The notes under the pieces were generated by a model. The model worked only from the letters and a program-made list of their open reading frames with translations, had not been told where the DNA came from and searched no databases. Positions 15,899 to 24,893 of a stretch of DNA of 64,000 nt are shown here, one piece after another. Numbering within the stretch: position 1 is the stretch's first letter; each line of letters opens with the position of its first letter. Source of the stretch: Soonwooa buanensis (GTDB taxonomy: Bacteria > Bacteroidota > Bacteroidia > Flavobacteriales > Weeksellaceae); contig NZ_FUYZ01000003.1 of NCBI RefSeq assembly GCF_900167905.1, positions 1-64,000 of the forward strand, in the 5' to 3' direction. The position numbers and the translations under genes were made by a program.

Positions 15899-17938
15899 AT
15901 GAAAAAGCAACTTACATATATAGCCGCAAGTTTTCTGATTTCAGGAATGACGATGGCTCAAAAAATAGATATCAACGCAATGCCGAAAGCTGGTCCAACG
16001 CCTAGCATCAATATTGCAACACCTCAGACTTTCAAACTTAGCAATGGTTTGACGGTTATGGTTGTAGAAAACCACAAACTTCCGCGAGTTAACGTAACAC
16101 TTTCTATGGATCGTCCGCCTGTATATGAAGGCAAAATAGTTGGCGTTAACAGCATTATGGCAGACCAATTAGGAAACGGAACGACAACAATGTCAAAAGA
16201 CGATTTCAACAAAAGAGTTGACTTTTTAGGTTCGACAATTAATTTTAGTTCGAATGGTGCTTTTGCAAATACCTTGTCAAAATATTTTCCAGAAATCCTT
16301 GGTTTGATGGCAGATGCGGCGATTAATCCTAAATTCTCTGCTGACGAAATTCAGAAATCTAAAGAAAGAAGCATCGAAGCTTTAAAACTTGACGAAAAAA
16401 GTGCACAGTCCATCGCTTCAAAAGTTTCTAATGCTGTTATCTACGGTAAAAATACTGCAAGAGGTGAGTTCGAAACAGAAGCTTCAATCAATGCAATTCA
16501 GTTGAATGACGTTCAAGATGTTTATTCTAAATATTTTGCGCCAAACAACGCTTATTTAGTTGTTGTTGGTGATGTTAAATTTAAAGATGTTAAAAAACTT
16601 GTTGAAAGCAAATTTAATGCATGGAAAAAATCTTCAACAACAATTCCTGCGGTTGAACCAGCTAAGAATGTTGCTAAAACAGAAATCGAAATGATCGATG
16701 TGCCATCTGCGGTACAATCTGTAATTTCGGTTGGGAATATCACAACGCTTCAGATGAAAGACCCTCAGTTTTTCGCTGCAACAATCGCGAATTACATTCT
16801 TGGCGGCGGCGGCGAAGCGCGTCTTTTCATGAATCTTCGTGAGAAAAATGCCTTTACTTATGGTGCTTATTCAAGTTTGTCAACCAGTAAATATTCACCG
16901 GAATTCAATGCTGAGTCTAGTGTAAGAAACGAAGTGACGGACAAAGCTGTTACTGAATTTTTAAATGAATTAAAAGGTATTTCGACGATCAAACCTGAAG
17001 AATTGGCTAATGCAAAAGCGAAGTTAAAAGGCGACTTTATCCGTTCAATGGAAAAGCCAGAAACTATGGCGAAATTTGCGGTTAATTCAGAAATTTATAA
17101 CCTTCCAAAAGATTTTTATGCTAACTATCTTAAGGCGATCGACAATGTAAGCGTTGAAGATGTTCAAAACGCAGCCAAAGCTAATATTCTTCCTAACCAA
17201 AGTAGAATTTTTGTAGCTGGTAAGACATCAGAAGTTGCCGATGGTTTAGAAAAACTAGGTTTCGCCGTTAACTATTATGACAAAGATGCCAACAAAATTT
17301 CAAAACCGACAGTTCAAAAAATAGATGTTACAGCGGCGCAAGTTGCTGACAAATACATTACTGCAATTGGAGGTAAGGCTGCTTTGGATAAGGTGACATC
17401 TATTGCTACAACGGCGGCTGCTTCGGTTCAGGGTATGAATTTGGATATGACAATGGTAAAAGCTAAAGGAGGCAAAATGTTGATGGACATGAAGGTGATG
17501 GGCAACAGTATGCAAAAAGTAGTATTCGACGGTGTTAATGGTAAAATGACTGCGCAAGGTCAAACGATGGATCTTCCTGCGGAGATGAAAGCTGAGTTTG
17601 CAAACGATAAAGAATTGTTTCCAGAAGTAGCTTTTGCCAAGAAATCTGCTCTTAAAGTATCAGGTATCGAGAAGATCAACGGCGAAGATTCTTACGCGAT
17701 CAAAGATGGATCGACGGTTTACTATTACAGTGTAGCCTCAGGTCTTAAAACTGGTGAAACCAAAACACAAAAAATGAACGGTCAAGAGGTTACAATCCCA
17801 ACAACATACGGCGATTACAAAGCTGTTGATGGTGTTAAACTTCCATATAAAATTTCGCAATCGATGATGGGGCAAAGCCTTGATTTCGTTGTAAGTAAGT
17901 GCGAGTTAAACAAAGCTAAAGACGCAGATTTCAAGTAA
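15899..17938 (+). CDS. M16-family inactive partner with extra C-terminal domain
   Basis: This 679-residue protein has a signal peptide (ending TMAQ) and two M16 half-domains over about residues 35-455. The HxxEH position is replaced by SIMADQLGNGT, so it cannot bind zinc; a Gly-rich loop (LGGGGEARL) typical of the second half-domain is present. Beyond about residue 470 there is an added domain beginning VADKYITAIGGKAALDKV. It resembles periplasmic lipoprotein-carrier or DUF4292-like beta domains, but I am not certain. Overlap of function with the preceding catalytic subunit is expected from the 4-base spacing. Confidence 0.88.
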   Translation: MKKQLTYIAASFLISGMTMAQKIDINAMPKAGPTPSINIATPQTFKLSNGLTVMVVENHKLPRVNVTLSMDRPPVYEGKIVGVNSIMADQLGNGTTTMSKDDFNKRVDFLGSTINFSSNGAFANTLSKYFPEILGLMADAAINPKFSADEIQKSKERSIEALKLDEKSAQSIASKVSNAVIYGKNTARGEFETEASINAIQLNDVQDVYSKYFAPNNAYLVVVGDVKFKDVKKLVESKFNAWKKSSTTIPAVEPAKNVAKTEIEMIDVPSAVQSVISVGNITTLQMKDPQFFAATIANYILGGGGEARLFMNLREKNAFTYGAYSSLSTSKYSPEFNAESSVRNEVTDKAVTEFLNELKGISTIKPEELANAKAKLKGDFIRSMEKPETMAKFAVNSEIYNLPKDFYANYLKAIDNVSVEDVQNAAKANILPNQSRIFVAGKTSEVADGLEKLGFAVNYYDKDANKISKPTVQKIDVTAAQVADKYITAIGGKAALDKVTSIATTAAASVQGMNLDMTMVKAKGGKMLMDMKVMGNSMQKVVFDGVNGKMTAQGQTMDLPAEMKAEFANDKELFPEVAFAKKSALKVSGIEKINGEDSYAIKDGSTVYYYSVASGLKTGETKTQKMNGQEVTIPTTYGDYKAVDGVKLPYKISQSMMGQSLDFVVSKCELNKAKDADFK

Positions 17939-17961
17939 ACCGAAATTTTTAGTTTAAATAT

Positions 17962-17993
17962 AAAACTCCGAGTTCTATCTCGGAGTTTTTTTT
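17962..17993 (+). terminator. Strong terminator after the M16 pair
   Basis: An 11-bp perfect stem AAAACTCCGAG/CTCGGAGTTTT with a six-base loop is followed by further T residues, 23 bases past the stop codon. This is a canonical intrinsic terminator on the plus strand. Confidence 0.9.
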
Positions 17994-18003
17994 GTTTTTA
18001 TTT

Positions 18004-18084
18004 GGGCGCCTTTTCCCGCTATCCGCTTTTACTCCTCGCTCGCTTTCAGCTCGCTGTGGGGTAACCGCTTCTATCGGGGGCGCA
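18004..18084. repeat. REP-like intergenic repeat
   Basis: The 311-base gap between the M16 pair and fumC holds a terminator, then this GC-richer block bounded by GGGCGCC and GGGGGCGC. Inside are CCCGCTATCCG, a TCGCTCGCTTTCAGCTCGCTG stretch and CTTCTATCGGGG. Composition and wording differ sharply from the AT-rich surroundings and resemble structured intergenic repeats of flavobacteria. Its GGGCG-CC-TTTTCCC beginning echoes the start of the repeat at 58441. No coding capacity is visible. Confidence 0.6.
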
Positions 18085-18119
18085 ACAATCAACTGCTATC
18101 AATCTTGGTTATTCAAAAA

Positions 18120-18153
18120 AAACCTGAAAGGCTTTCAAAGCCTTTCAGGGTTT
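18120..18153. repeat. Palindromic hairpin repeat
   Basis: CCTGAAAGGC and GCCTTTCAGG form a perfect 10-bp stem around TTTCAAA, bounded by AAA and GGTTT. The design parallels the hairpin at 58469-58503 (AAACCTCATAGG...CCTATGAGGTTT), suggesting one family of mobile palindromes. It may also act as a terminator. Confidence 0.6.
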
Positions 18154-18210
18154 AACATTTCTTTAAATAATATCCTCTACAAATTCAAGGTTTCATTAAA
18201 TAAAAAATTT

Positions 18211-18250
18211 CAATTCTCAATCTTGGCTCTTGGCTCTCGACTCTTGCATC
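18211..18250. repeat. Degenerate short-word tract
   Basis: This run repeats variations of CTTGGCTC/CTCGACTC/CTCTTGCATC three to four times next to the 3' end of fumC. It has no coding role that I can see; similar word-like tracts occur at 3391-3412 and 27676-27795. Confidence 0.4.
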
Positions 18251-19644
18251 TATTTCAAACTTCCCACCATATCTTCAGGTTTTACCCAAGCGTCAAATTG
18301 TTCAGGCGTTACCAAACCAAGATTTACGGCTTCTACTTTTAAAGTTGTTCCGTTTTTATGAGCGGTTTTTGCAATTTTTGCTGCGTTTTCGTAGCCGATA
18401 TGCGTGTTCAATGCAGTTACCAACATCAAGGATTTATCTACTAATTCTTTAATTCTTGGCAAGTTGGGTTCAATTCCAACCGCGCAATGATCATTAAAGG
18501 AAATACAAGCATCTGCAATCAATTGAGCCGATTGCAAAAAGTTGTAAGCCATCACAGGTTTGAAAACATTCAACTCGTAATTTCCTTGCGTTCCAGCAAA
18601 TGAAATTGTGGTGTCGTTTCCTAAAACTTGCGCGCAAACCATCGTCAATGCTTCATTTTGCGTTGGATTTACTTTTCCAGGCATAATGGAAGAACCGGGC
18701 TCATTTTCAGGAATGTGGATTTCTCCAATTCCGGAGCGTGGTCCCGAAGCCAACATTCGGATGTCTTGTGCAATTTTAAATAATGACACCGCCAATTGCT
18801 TCAAGGCACCGTGAGATTCTACAATCGCATCATGTGCCGCCAAAGCTTCGAATTTATTTTCCGCCGTGATGAAAGGATGTCCTGTTAATTTTGAAATATA
18901 TTCTGCAACTTTTACATCGTAACCTTTTGGCGTGTTCAACCCTGTTCCGACTGCCGTTCCGCCTAATGCGAGCTCTGAAAGATGCGGAAGTGTATTTTTC
19001 AAAGCTCGCAATCCAAACTCCAATTGTGCGGCGTATCCCGAAAATTCTTGACCTAAAGTCAGCGGCGTTGCGTCCATTAAATGCGTTCTACCAATCTTTA
19101 CAATATCTTTAAAAGCTTCCGATTTTTCCTTCAATGTAACTTTTAGTTTCTCAACTGCAGGAATGACTACATCAACCACTTTTGCATAAGCCGCGATGTG
19201 CATTGCCGTTGGATACGTATCATTTGACGACTGCGATTTGTTGACATCATCATTTGGATGGATTTCAGATTTTTCACCCAACGCTCCACCATTCAAAACA
19301 TGAGCACGGTTGGAAATTACTTCGTTTACATTCATGTTCGATTGCGTTCCAGAGCCAGTTTGCCAAATCACCAAAGGAAATTGATCATTTAGTTTTCCTG
19401 CTAAAATCTCATCAGCCACTTTTCCTATCATATCGCTTTTTTCTTTTGGAAGTACGCCTAAATCTGCATTAGTAAGCGCTGCAGCTTTTTTTAAATACGC
19501 AAAAGCTTCGATAATTTCATGCGGCATCGAACCTTCGGGGCCGATTTTGAAATTGTTGCGTGAACGCTCCGTTTGTGCTCCCCAATATTTATTAGCAGGC
19601 ACTTTTACTTCGCCCATTGTGTCATGTTCTATTCTGTAATCCAT
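18250..19644 (-). CDS. fumC: Fumarate hydratase, class II
   Basis: The 464-residue enzyme hydrates fumarate to L-malate in the TCA cycle without an iron-sulfur cluster. The signature [14 protein letters not shown] (fumarase/aspartase superfamily loop) is intact, as are [14 protein letters not shown], the [13 protein letters not shown] block and the [20 protein letters not shown] catalytic region. A second, unrelated class I fumarase is encoded at 25960-27567. The gene stands alone, with about 110 bases to the upstream TPR gene, and ends beside a repeat-rich gap. Confidence 0.97.
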   Translation of the reverse strand: MDYRIEHDTMGEVKVPANKYWGAQTERSRNNFKIGPEGSMPHEIIEAFAYLKKAAALTNADLGVLPKEKSDMIGKVADEILAGKLNDQFPLVIWQTGSGTQSNMNVNEVISNRAHVLNGGALGEKSEIHPNDDVNKSQSSNDTYPTAMHIAAYAKVVDVVIPAVEKLKVTLKEKSEAFKDIVKIGRTHLMDATPLTLGQEFSGYAAQLEFGLRALKNTLPHLSELALGGTAVGTGLNTPKGYDVKVAEYISKLTGHPFITAENKFEALAAHDAIVESHGALKQLAVSLFKIAQDIRMLASGPRSGIGEIHIPENEPGSSIMPGKVNPTQNEALTMVCAQVLGNDTTISFAGTQGNYELNVFKPVMAYNFLQSAQLIADACISFNDHCAVGIEPNLPRIKELVDKSLMLVTALNTHIGYENAAKIAKTAHKNGTTLKVEAVNLGLVTPEQFDAWVKPEDMVGSLK

Positions 19645-19756
19645 ATTTTAAAAAATTAATTTTTAATTACAATAAAGTTACAAAGAATAGCTTAGCACAG
19701 CATTTTTTTTAACATAGATTAAAACAATTTTGATTTTTTAGAAAAACAAAAAACCT

Positions 19757-21145
19757 TCAAATTTTTGGCTTTTGTCGTTTTAACTTTTCATTTTTTTCTA
19801 AAAGTTTGTGCACGATTAAATGTTCTAATTTGTGGTGTAAGGGAATTAGGATTCCGGCGATACACGCTAAAGACAATAACATCAAAAAAGGTTGGTGATG
19901 CGTCCATTCGCCGATATAAGGATGAAGCAATAAGTTTAGAAATTCAAAAACCAAAAGCATGGAAAAGGTGCCTAAAAACCGGATAAAATTAGGATGAACT
20001 TTCACTTTGTGACTGATGATTAAAAATAAAATTAAAAACGCTAAAAGTCCAATAGCAATGGCGGCATTTTGTAGATTTTCGGCTCTTTCTTGTTTTTCTT
20101 TTTCTTTTTTTAAAGCCATTTCCCGCTCTATGTTTTCTCTTTTGAAAGTGAGATTTTGGAGTGTTGTTAAATTATGTGCCGTATAAATTTCATTGCGCAA
20201 CTCATTAGAAATTTTTGAATATTCGTACGCTTTTGCAATATTTTTCTCTTGGTCGTAGGCTTTTTGCAAAATATCTGCAAGACCAATGGCGCTCAGTTTA
20301 TCTTTGGTTTTGATAGCGGCATCAAAGCCGTCTTTGGCAATCTTTATGGCTTCTTGACTTCGCCCATTAGCATAAAGAAGTTCTGCATAGCTCGTGGAAT
20401 TGTAAGCCAAAGATTGCTCCATAGAATTTGCTCGCACAATAGAATCTACTTTTTTAAAATTGAGTTCGGCTTCAGAAAAATTTCCTGCTTTGAAATTGAT
20501 TAAAGCATAATCTGTAACAATCCCTGTAGTGAAATAAATATCATCTGGATGTGTGCTTTTTTTTGCATAAATCAGTCCTTTTTTTACGCTTGCTAATGCT
20601 TCGTTTATTCTATTTAATTTTAAAAGATTAAGGGCAAAATTATCATAAGAATTTATCATGTTAGGAATATAACCAGGGTATTCCTTCTCTTTTTTTGGCA
20701 AAGACAAAAGTATATTCACTGCTTTTTTCCCAGTTTCCGCACCTTTTTGATAGTTCCCAATTTGGTAAAAGCAAAAACTAAGATTTTCGTTGGCAATTGC
20801 CGTCCTGAAATCAGTTTTCAGTTTTTCTGATAACGCCAGGGATTTTAGATAATAGTCTAGCGCAAGACCAAATTCGCTTGTCCCGCTATAAGCGTTTCCA
20901 AGCAGATTGTATGCTTTTTGCATGATGGTGTCGTTACCAGACTTTACAGCTAAAGGATAAAATTCCTGCGCCATGTCAAGAATTTTATCCGTTTTACCTT
21001 CTTTTTGATATTGAATGTATAAATCGCCAATTTTTTTTAGTTCAGATTTGTAATCTTTAGTTGGTTTTTGGGCAAAAACATGAACTCCAAAAATCAATAA
21101 CATGATTAGCAAAATTCTTGAGTGATATTTCAAAAAGCTTTTCAT
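19757..21145 (-). CDS. TPR protein with C-terminal membrane region
   Basis: A 462-residue protein with an N-terminal signal peptide (ending VFAQ) and about five to six tetratricopeptide-like helix pairs (residues 35-310, for example YNLLGNAYSGTSEFGLALDYYLKSLALSEKL). A charged coiled-coil-like segment follows (about 330-360, KRENIEREMALKKEKEKQERAE), then three hydrophobic helices and a basic tail. The layout matches the sensor half of Bacteroidota TPR histidine kinases or LuxR-like regulators, but no kinase or DNA-binding domain follows. Function unknown; protein-protein scaffolding at the inner membrane is an inference. Confidence 0.8.
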   Translation of the reverse strand: MKSFLKYHSRILLIMLLIFGVHVFAQKPTKDYKSELKKIGDLYIQYQKEGKTDKILDMAQEFYPLAVKSGNDTIMQKAYNLLGNAYSGTSEFGLALDYYLKSLALSEKLKTDFRTAIANENLSFCFYQIGNYQKGAETGKKAVNILLSLPKKEKEYPGYIPNMINSYDNFALNLLKLNRINEALASVKKGLIYAKKSTHPDDIYFTTGIVTDYALINFKAGNFSEAELNFKKVDSIVRANSMEQSLAYNSTSYAELLYANGRSQEAIKIAKDGFDAAIKTKDKLSAIGLADILQKAYDQEKNIAKAYEYSKISNELRNEIYTAHNLTTLQNLTFKRENIEREMALKKEKEKQERAENLQNAAIAIGLLAFLILFLIISHKVKVHPNFIRFLGTFSMLLVFEFLNLLLHPYIGEWTHHQPFLMLLSLACIAGILIPLHHKLEHLIVHKLLEKNEKLKRQKPKI

Positions 21146-21436
21146 TCTATATTTTTAAAAACTTAATTTATGATTAATCTGACTGTAATTTCATCGAATA
21201 AAAAAACTTAAATTCTCATCCTACTTACCTTTTGCAAATCCGCCTACTTTTGCAAAAACAATTTTGGTGCTATTGACTTTTACTTATCATTTTTCGGAGA
21301 ATCCCATATATTCATCAAAAAAAAATTAAGTTATTCCAGAAACTTTCAACATCATTTGCTGTAAAAAACGGAACTAATCTTTAATGTTAGAGCTATTTAC
21401 AAACACAGGTTTTTAAATTTCTGTTGGATTTTACTA
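21146..21436. other. Intergenic region with TTTTGCAAA inverted repeat
   Basis: These 291 AT-rich bases lie between two minus-strand genes. The only structure I see is TTTTGCAAA (21230-21238) and TTTGCAAAA (21249-21257), an inverted repeat with a 10-base spacer about 90 bases upstream of the TPR gene, which could be an operator. No ORF or RNA gene is apparent. Confidence 0.4.
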
Positions 21437-23248
21437 TTACTCTTTCTTTTTTAATTCAAATTCGCCAGTACTAGAAACTTGAGTAACAGAAGTCACTTTT
21501 CCGTTTTCAAGTTTGAATACCACTTTAATATCAGAAAATTCTTTTAGCTTAAATTCATTTTCTTTATACGGGACCAATTGATAATCGGGTTGTCCGGGTA
21601 TTGAAATTGTTAGTTGATCGTTTTTTAAAGCAACAGTTACAATAGTTCCTGCGGATTCGTATTTGCCTTCGTAGATTTTTAATTTTTGCGGGTTGCTAAA
21701 ATTAGCATCTACTTTTTTGTTGAAGAACACTTCACCTTCGTCTAAAGAAATTGTAAATCCATCGATGTCGCCTTGTGGATTGGTTCTGTAATTGATAGAA
21801 TATTGTCCCAAGTTTTCATCATTATCAGTATCAAAACGGTCATAATGATAATGATGAAGTGGAAGTATAAGATTATTGAGTTTAAATTGTAAATCTTTGT
21901 CTTTTTGGGAAATGGTAATCGTTCCATAAGGTTCATTGGAGAAATCCCCAAGGTAATCTGCTATTGGATGCGATGGTTTGGTGTTGGGTATTTGGCTATT
22001 TGTTGCTTTGCTTCTGGCTTCTTTATCTGCTTTTTTGGCATCGATATGATCTTTTAGTAAACGTTCGCTCCAAGGGGTTTGTGATAAACCTAGTAGTCGC
22101 TCATAAACATTAGAGGTAATGGTATTGTACAAAACGGCACTTTGATCTCCAATAACAAACACCACTACGCCTATGTTATCTTTCGGCATCATAGAAATTT
22201 GTGAATGTATGCCGTTTAAATCTCCGCCATGCATTAGCAACAAATGCCCACGATATGGAACAGACATGCGTGCTAGCCCATAATTGGCATTGAGTATTTC
22301 GTTATATTTGGGTGAATTGGGTAATGATAATCCTGGTTCTAAAGTAGCTTTTAAAACATCAGAAGGAATTACTTGCTTGCCATTGTATTTCCCATCATTC
22401 ATTAGTGCCATCAACCAATGAGAAATATCGTTGATATTAGACATCAATCCACCAGCAGGATTTAAGCCTTCGCCATCAAAATAAATGGGTATTTCATACA
22501 ATATGTCGGAATCTCTTTTTTCGTTGTATGGCACAACAAAATCTCCTGTTTTTCGCATGGCAGCTTCCTCAAAGGTGGAAGTAGTCATTTGCAGTGGGTT
22601 GAGAATATTCTCATGTACGAAGGCTTCGTAAGATTTGCCTGATTTTTGGCTTATAATTTGGCCTATGGTTGAAAATAATAGGTTGTTGTAGAGAAACTTG
22701 GTGCGCAAAGGTGCGGATGGTTCCAGGTATTTTATTTTATCAAAGATTTGTTTCCCTGTAATGTTTGATTTAAACCAAACCATATCGTGGCGAGAGATGC
22801 CAGTTCTGTGTCCCAGCATGTCTTGCAGGGTTACCGTGTTGTTTAAATCATTGTTATAGAAGTTGAGTGTTGGCACATCGTTTTTTATGGGTTTGTCCCA
22901 TGATAGCTTGCCATCATCTACCAACATACCCGCAGAAACAGCGGTAAATAGTTTGGTGTTGGAAGCAATCTGAAATAAAGTGTTTGGTGTGACGGGTAGT
23001 TTTTTGCCATAGTCGCGGTAACCGTAACCTTTGGCGAAAACAAGTTTTCCTTTGTAAACTACTCCTACGCCGATACCTGGGCAGTTCCAATCTTTTAATA
23101 ATTTATTAGCATAATCATCAAAGCCTTTTAATTGCTTCTCAATGTTGATTGGCTTTGCTTCGCTTGTTTCCGCTTTTTCTTGAGCAAACGCTGTGTTTAC
23201 AACGAGGGTCAATGCAAAAAACAATGTTTTTGGTGAGCTTAATTTCAT
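21437..23248 (-). CDS. Serine hydrolase, beta-lactamase (class C/PBP4*-like) family
   Basis: The 603-residue secreted protein has a signal peptide (ending AFAQ) and a beta-lactamase-fold domain over about residues 38-400. The catalytic SxxK is S96-N-T-K99, the YxN motif is YNN in KFLYNNLLFS, and the third motif is HGG in LLLMHGGDLNG. The C-terminal part (about 430-600) is beta-rich, like the DUF3471 domains attached to such hydrolases. These enzymes act as peptidases or esterases in the periplasm; true beta-lactam hydrolysis is not implied. It is the last gene of a small operon with two tiny upstream ORFs (29-base gap). Confidence 0.9.
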   Translation of the reverse strand: MKLSSPKTLFFALTLVVNTAFAQEKAETSEAKPINIEKQLKGFDDYANKLLKDWNCPGIGVGVVYKGKLVFAKGYGYRDYGKKLPVTPNTLFQIASNTKLFTAVSAGMLVDDGKLSWDKPIKNDVPTLNFYNNDLNNTVTLQDMLGHRTGISRHDMVWFKSNITGKQIFDKIKYLEPSAPLRTKFLYNNLLFSTIGQIISQKSGKSYEAFVHENILNPLQMTTSTFEEAAMRKTGDFVVPYNEKRDSDILYEIPIYFDGEGLNPAGGLMSNINDISHWLMALMNDGKYNGKQVIPSDVLKATLEPGLSLPNSPKYNEILNANYGLARMSVPYRGHLLLMHGGDLNGIHSQISMMPKDNIGVVVFVIGDQSAVLYNTITSNVYERLLGLSQTPWSERLLKDHIDAKKADKEARSKATNSQIPNTKPSHPIADYLGDFSNEPYGTITISQKDKDLQFKLNNLILPLHHYHYDRFDTDNDENLGQYSINYRTNPQGDIDGFTISLDEGEVFFNKKVDANFSNPQKLKIYEGKYESAGTIVTVALKNDQLTISIPGQPDYQLVPYKENEFKLKEFSDIKVVFKLENGKVTSVTQVSSTGEFELKKKE

Positions 23249-23277
23249 TTTAACTAGTTTTTATAGTTAGACGTTTT

Positions 23278-23517
23278 TTATTTTTTTTGCAGTCTTTTAT
23301 TTATAAGGGCAACTTGTTTTTTACGCTCATTTTGCTGCTTCACAGAGTCTTTTTGCACAATTACATATATGGTTTTAAACGATTTTTCAATGTCTGCAAT
23401 ATTCATTAAATGAGATTTTGGTTTAGAATTATCAAAGTCTTTTTTTACCACGGTTTGTGCTTTGGAAACTATTAGTATAGAGCATCCAAAGCACAGGGTA
23501 AATAATTTTGTTCTCAT
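23278..23517 (-). CDS. Small secreted protein of unknown function
   Basis: A 79-residue product with a probable signal peptide (MRTKLFTLCFGCSILIVSKAQ) followed by a basic, helical mature part rich in Lys and Gln that ends KRLQKK. I do not recognise the family. It begins one base after the stop of the 50-residue ORF upstream and is followed 29 bases later by the serine hydrolase, so all three are probably translated from one mRNA. Its mature part of about 58 residues could be a binding partner of the hydrolase; that is only inference from position. Confidence 0.6.
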   Translation of the reverse strand: MRTKLFTLCFGCSILIVSKAQTVVKKDFDNSKPKSHLMNIADIEKSFKTIYVIVQKDSVKQQNERKKQVALINKRLQKK

Positions 23518-23518
23518 T

Positions 23519-23671
23519 TTAGGGTCGTCTTAGAGCATGATTACTAGCAATAATTGCAGAATTCATGGTAGAACTTACGCTTTCGAGACATTTTAGAAAG
23601 CAAATGGCAAAACAGATCATTCCCACTGCAATGCAGAGGCAGATGCCGATGGTTAAAGATTCTTTTTTCAT
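23519..23671 (-). CDS. Small Cys-rich single-pass membrane protein
   Basis: This 50-codon frame runs from the ATG at 23671 to the TAA at 23521-23519; the next gene starts after one intervening base, a strong sign of coupled translation. The product has a basic start (MKKES), one hydrophobic helix of about 22 residues containing four Cys (GICLCIAVGMICFAICF), a fifth Cys in LKCLES, and a polar tail. No homologue is recognised. Support is the tight spacing, the membrane-protein-like composition and the fact that no larger gene occupies the region. Confidence 0.5.
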   Translation of the reverse strand: MKKESLTIGICLCIAVGMICFAICFLKCLESVSSTMNSAIIASNHALRRP

Positions 23672-23830
23672 GGTTATTAGTTTTTATTGGTTTAGTTTTA
23701 GTTGATTTTTTTGCACAAAAAATCCCATTATTTATTCGAGAAAAAAATAAAATTCAAGAAACGTTTTCTTGAAGAATTTTTCTTCCCTATAAAAAACAGG
23801 ATATAAAGGAGCTTCCATGGTTATTAGTTT
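23669..23830. repeat. 15-bp direct repeat around two start codons
   Basis: CATGGTTATTAGTTT occurs at 23669-23683 and again at 23816-23830, 147 bases apart. On the minus strand each copy reads AAACTAATAACCATG. The first copy carries the start codon of the 50-residue ORF; the second precedes a 28-codon frame. This looks like a duplicated leader or a remnant of a decayed tandem gene. Confidence 0.5.
23753..23773 (-). terminator. Terminator after AraC-type regulator
   Basis: A 9-bp perfect stem TTCAAGAAA/TTTCTTGAA around CGT, followed on the minus strand by TTTTATTTTTTT, lies about 120 bases beyond the regulator's stop codon. It separates the regulator from the small-ORF/serine-hydrolase operon. 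Confidence 0.75.
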
Positions 23831-23891
23831 ATGGAAGTGTAAAGTTAGCGGTCTAGAATGTGCGGAAAACGCAAAAAAATGTGCAAAAAAA

Positions 23892-24893
23892 TTAACTTTT
23901 TACATACAAAGCAGGGCTTTTACCATAGATTTGCTTAAATGACCTTCCGAATGCAGAAACGTCTTTATAATCTAATTTATAAGCTACATCTTTTACGTTA
24001 TAGCCCAATTGCAGGAGGTTTAGTGCTTCTTTCATTTTTAAATTTCGAAAATAATGAGCAGGAGAAATCCTAAAATTGGTTTTGAACTTTTTACTAAATG
24101 AACTCTCGGAAATGCAACATAAATCTGCCAGAAAATCGCTGCCTGGAAACTCTCCATTGACGTGTTTTTCCATCCAGTTTAAAGCAGATTTCAGCTCTCC
24201 GTAACTTATTTTTATCAATTTAATTTCCGGATTGCTATCAAATTCTTCATCAAAAAATTTACTGATTAAATTATACGATAATGCCTTTAAATTCAAACTT
24301 TTTGAAAGCGATTCTTTTGAAATTTGCGTACAAATTTCGGTTACTAAATCTTTGTAAATCTCTGTTTTTGTAGAAATGCTTGTTTTTCTATTACCTTCGA
24401 TTATTTCGTTAAAAGCAGTATTATTTTTAATTTGAATAGGATTAATGTTTCTCTCAATCCAATTTTTGTGAATGTCTAAACGTAATCCAAACGCTTTTAA
24501 TTTTGATTTTATGAAAATCTCCGCGTTCATTTTTCCATTAAAAAACATAGAAATTTGGTCGCTCGAATAAAATTGCTCTTCCAATTTCAGATATAAAGGG
24601 TTTTTCGTCCGTGTTTCAGTAAAATAAAAAACCATCGTAAGATATTCGGAGTTTGGGTTTGGAAGAAACTCGTATTCAGCATCTACAGGACTATAGCTGC
24701 TAAAAGTGAACAAAAATAAATCCTGTTCTAAAAGCTCATAGCGAAAAGAAGAATCTAAAATCCCATTGTTAATCTCGATAAATCCCGAATGTTCGTCGTG
24801 AATCGCATCTGGATGCATTTGAAACATTTCTTTGATATATGCTTCTGGGTCGGCGATTGTAGAAGAAAAACGAATCGATTTTGGAAGTTCCAT
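23892..24893 (-). CDS. AraC-family transcriptional regulator
   Basis: The 333-residue protein has an unassigned N-terminal ligand-sensing part (about 1-215) and a C-terminal double helix-turn-helix domain (about 225-333). The second HTH shows the AraC signature: VKDVAYKLDYKDVSAFGRSFK followed by GKSPALY. The first HTH is FLADLCCISESSFSKKFK. Such proteins bind DNA as dimers and usually respond to a small molecule. It lies upstream of, and in the same orientation as, the serine-hydrolase operon, but a terminator intervenes; regulation of that operon is plausible but unproven. Confidence 0.92.
   Translation of the reverse strand: MELPKSIRFSSTIADPEAYIKEMFQMHPDAIHDEHSGFIEINNGILDSSFRYELLEQDLFLFTFSSYSPVDAEYEFLPNPNSEYLTMVFYFTETRTKNPLYLKLEEQFYSSDQISMFFNGKMNAEIFIKSKLKAFGLRLDIHKNWIERNINPIQIKNNTAFNEIIEGNRKTSISTKTEIYKDLVTEICTQISKESLSKSLNLKALSYNLISKFFDEEFDSNPEIKLIKISYGELKSALNWMEKHVNGEFPGSDFLADLCCISESSFSKKFKTNFRISPAHYFRNLKMKEALNLLQLGYNVKDVAYKLDYKDVSAFGRSFKQIYGKSPALYVKS

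Noticed and set aside
21245-21252. TACTTTTG as a plus-strand promoter -7 box
   Set aside because: No TTG at suitable spacing upstream and no plus-strand gene follows within 4 kb.
21437-23248. True class C beta-lactamase
   Set aside because: Length 603 with an added C-terminal domain and the general SxxK/YxN/HGG pattern fit the broad serine-hydrolase family; nothing indicates antibiotic hydrolysis.
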